A stretch of 64,000 nt of DNA. It comes from Xiheimicrobium sp052034585. Its GTDB lineage: Bacteria; Myxococcota; Myxococcia; Myxococcales; Myxococcaceae. Location: assembly GCA_052034585.1 (NCBI GenBank), contig JBPOIJ010000105.1, forward strand, positions 51,082-115,081. The letters run 5' to 3'. Numbering within the stretch: the stretch's first letter is position 1; each line of letters begins with the position of its first letter. Shown here piece by piece: positions 63,954 through 64,000 of this stretch. Both the position numbers and the translations under genes were made by a program. The notes below the pieces were generated by a model that was not told the origin of the DNA, did no database searches, and worked only from the letters and a program-made list of their open reading frames with translations.

Positions 63954-64000
63954 TCAGCGTCGACCCGCGTCGCGGCTCAGCGCGGCCCGAAGGACGACAA
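63954..64000 (-). CDS. Possible 3' end of a minus-strand gene
   Basis: One minus frame gives VVLRAALSRDAGRR followed by TGA (63954-63956), with GC-rich third positions. Another frame stops at 63977-63979. The piece is too short to choose between them, so this is only a possible gene tail continuing beyond the window. Confidence 0.2.
   Translation of the reverse strand, partial: VVLRAALSRDAGRR

Overview
The window is high-GC DNA (G or C in nearly every third codon position, many GTG starts, many 4-base ATGA/GTGA stop-start overlaps) from a Gram-negative bacterium. Lipoproteins with MopE-type Cys/Asp repeats, a Zn-ribbon Ser/Thr kinase, an Ala/Arg-rich coiled-coil protein, a multidomain acyl reductase/ligase/acyltransferase and hybrid signalling proteins point to the Myxococcota; this is inferred from gene content, since no rRNA or tRNA gene is present. 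No CRISPR array, insertion sequence, prophage or replication origin was seen. With the chosen starts, no gene-free stretch exceeds 300 bases. The longest (61710-61980, 22942-23205, 33507-33744) are described below.

Bases 2-20969 are a surface-polysaccharide locus. It encodes three enzymes of the UDP-2,3-diacetamido-2,3-dideoxy-uronic acid route (WbpD-, WbpE- and WbpB-like) and a complete sugar-amidination set (HisH, HisF, WbpG). It also has a second DegT aminotransferase, an epimerase, an acyltransferase, a glycosyltransferase and an asparagine-synthase-like amidotransferase. Assembly and export are covered by a Wzx-like flippase, a Wzy-like membrane protein, a Wzy_C ligase with a TPR tail, a Wzc-type tyrosine autokinase and a DUF218 protein. 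Genes at 4019-8702 lie on the minus strand inside the otherwise plus-strand cluster.

Bases 20974-29671 hold a MopE-repeat lipoprotein, an effector-like coiled-coil/beta protein, the minus-strand series rtcB - sigma factor - Ser/Thr kinase, and a secreted TPR-glutaredoxin protein.

Bases 29681-35959 form a candidate inorganic-carbon module. A SulP anion transporter fused to a gamma-carbonic anhydrase is followed by two SPFH/band-7 proteins. Divergent from it are a Ycf46-like AAA ATPase and a Zn-ribbon membrane protein.

Bases 35966-52130 are mixed. They include a degenerate GGDEF protein, a Gly-repeat lipoprotein, argB and astD-like genes, purine nucleoside phosphorylase, a PilZ - TPR - SMI1/KNR4 trio, two related envelope proteins, a large glycosidase-like lipoprotein, a UDP-galactopyranose-mutase-like flavoprotein and two membrane proteins.

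Bases 52134-64000 hold an SDR and a 1470-residue reductase-ligase-ACP-acyltransferase resembling myxobacterial ether-lipid enzymes. After these come a response regulator, an M1-like metallopeptidase, a probable lipoprotein with an unresolved start, and a hybrid histidine kinase.
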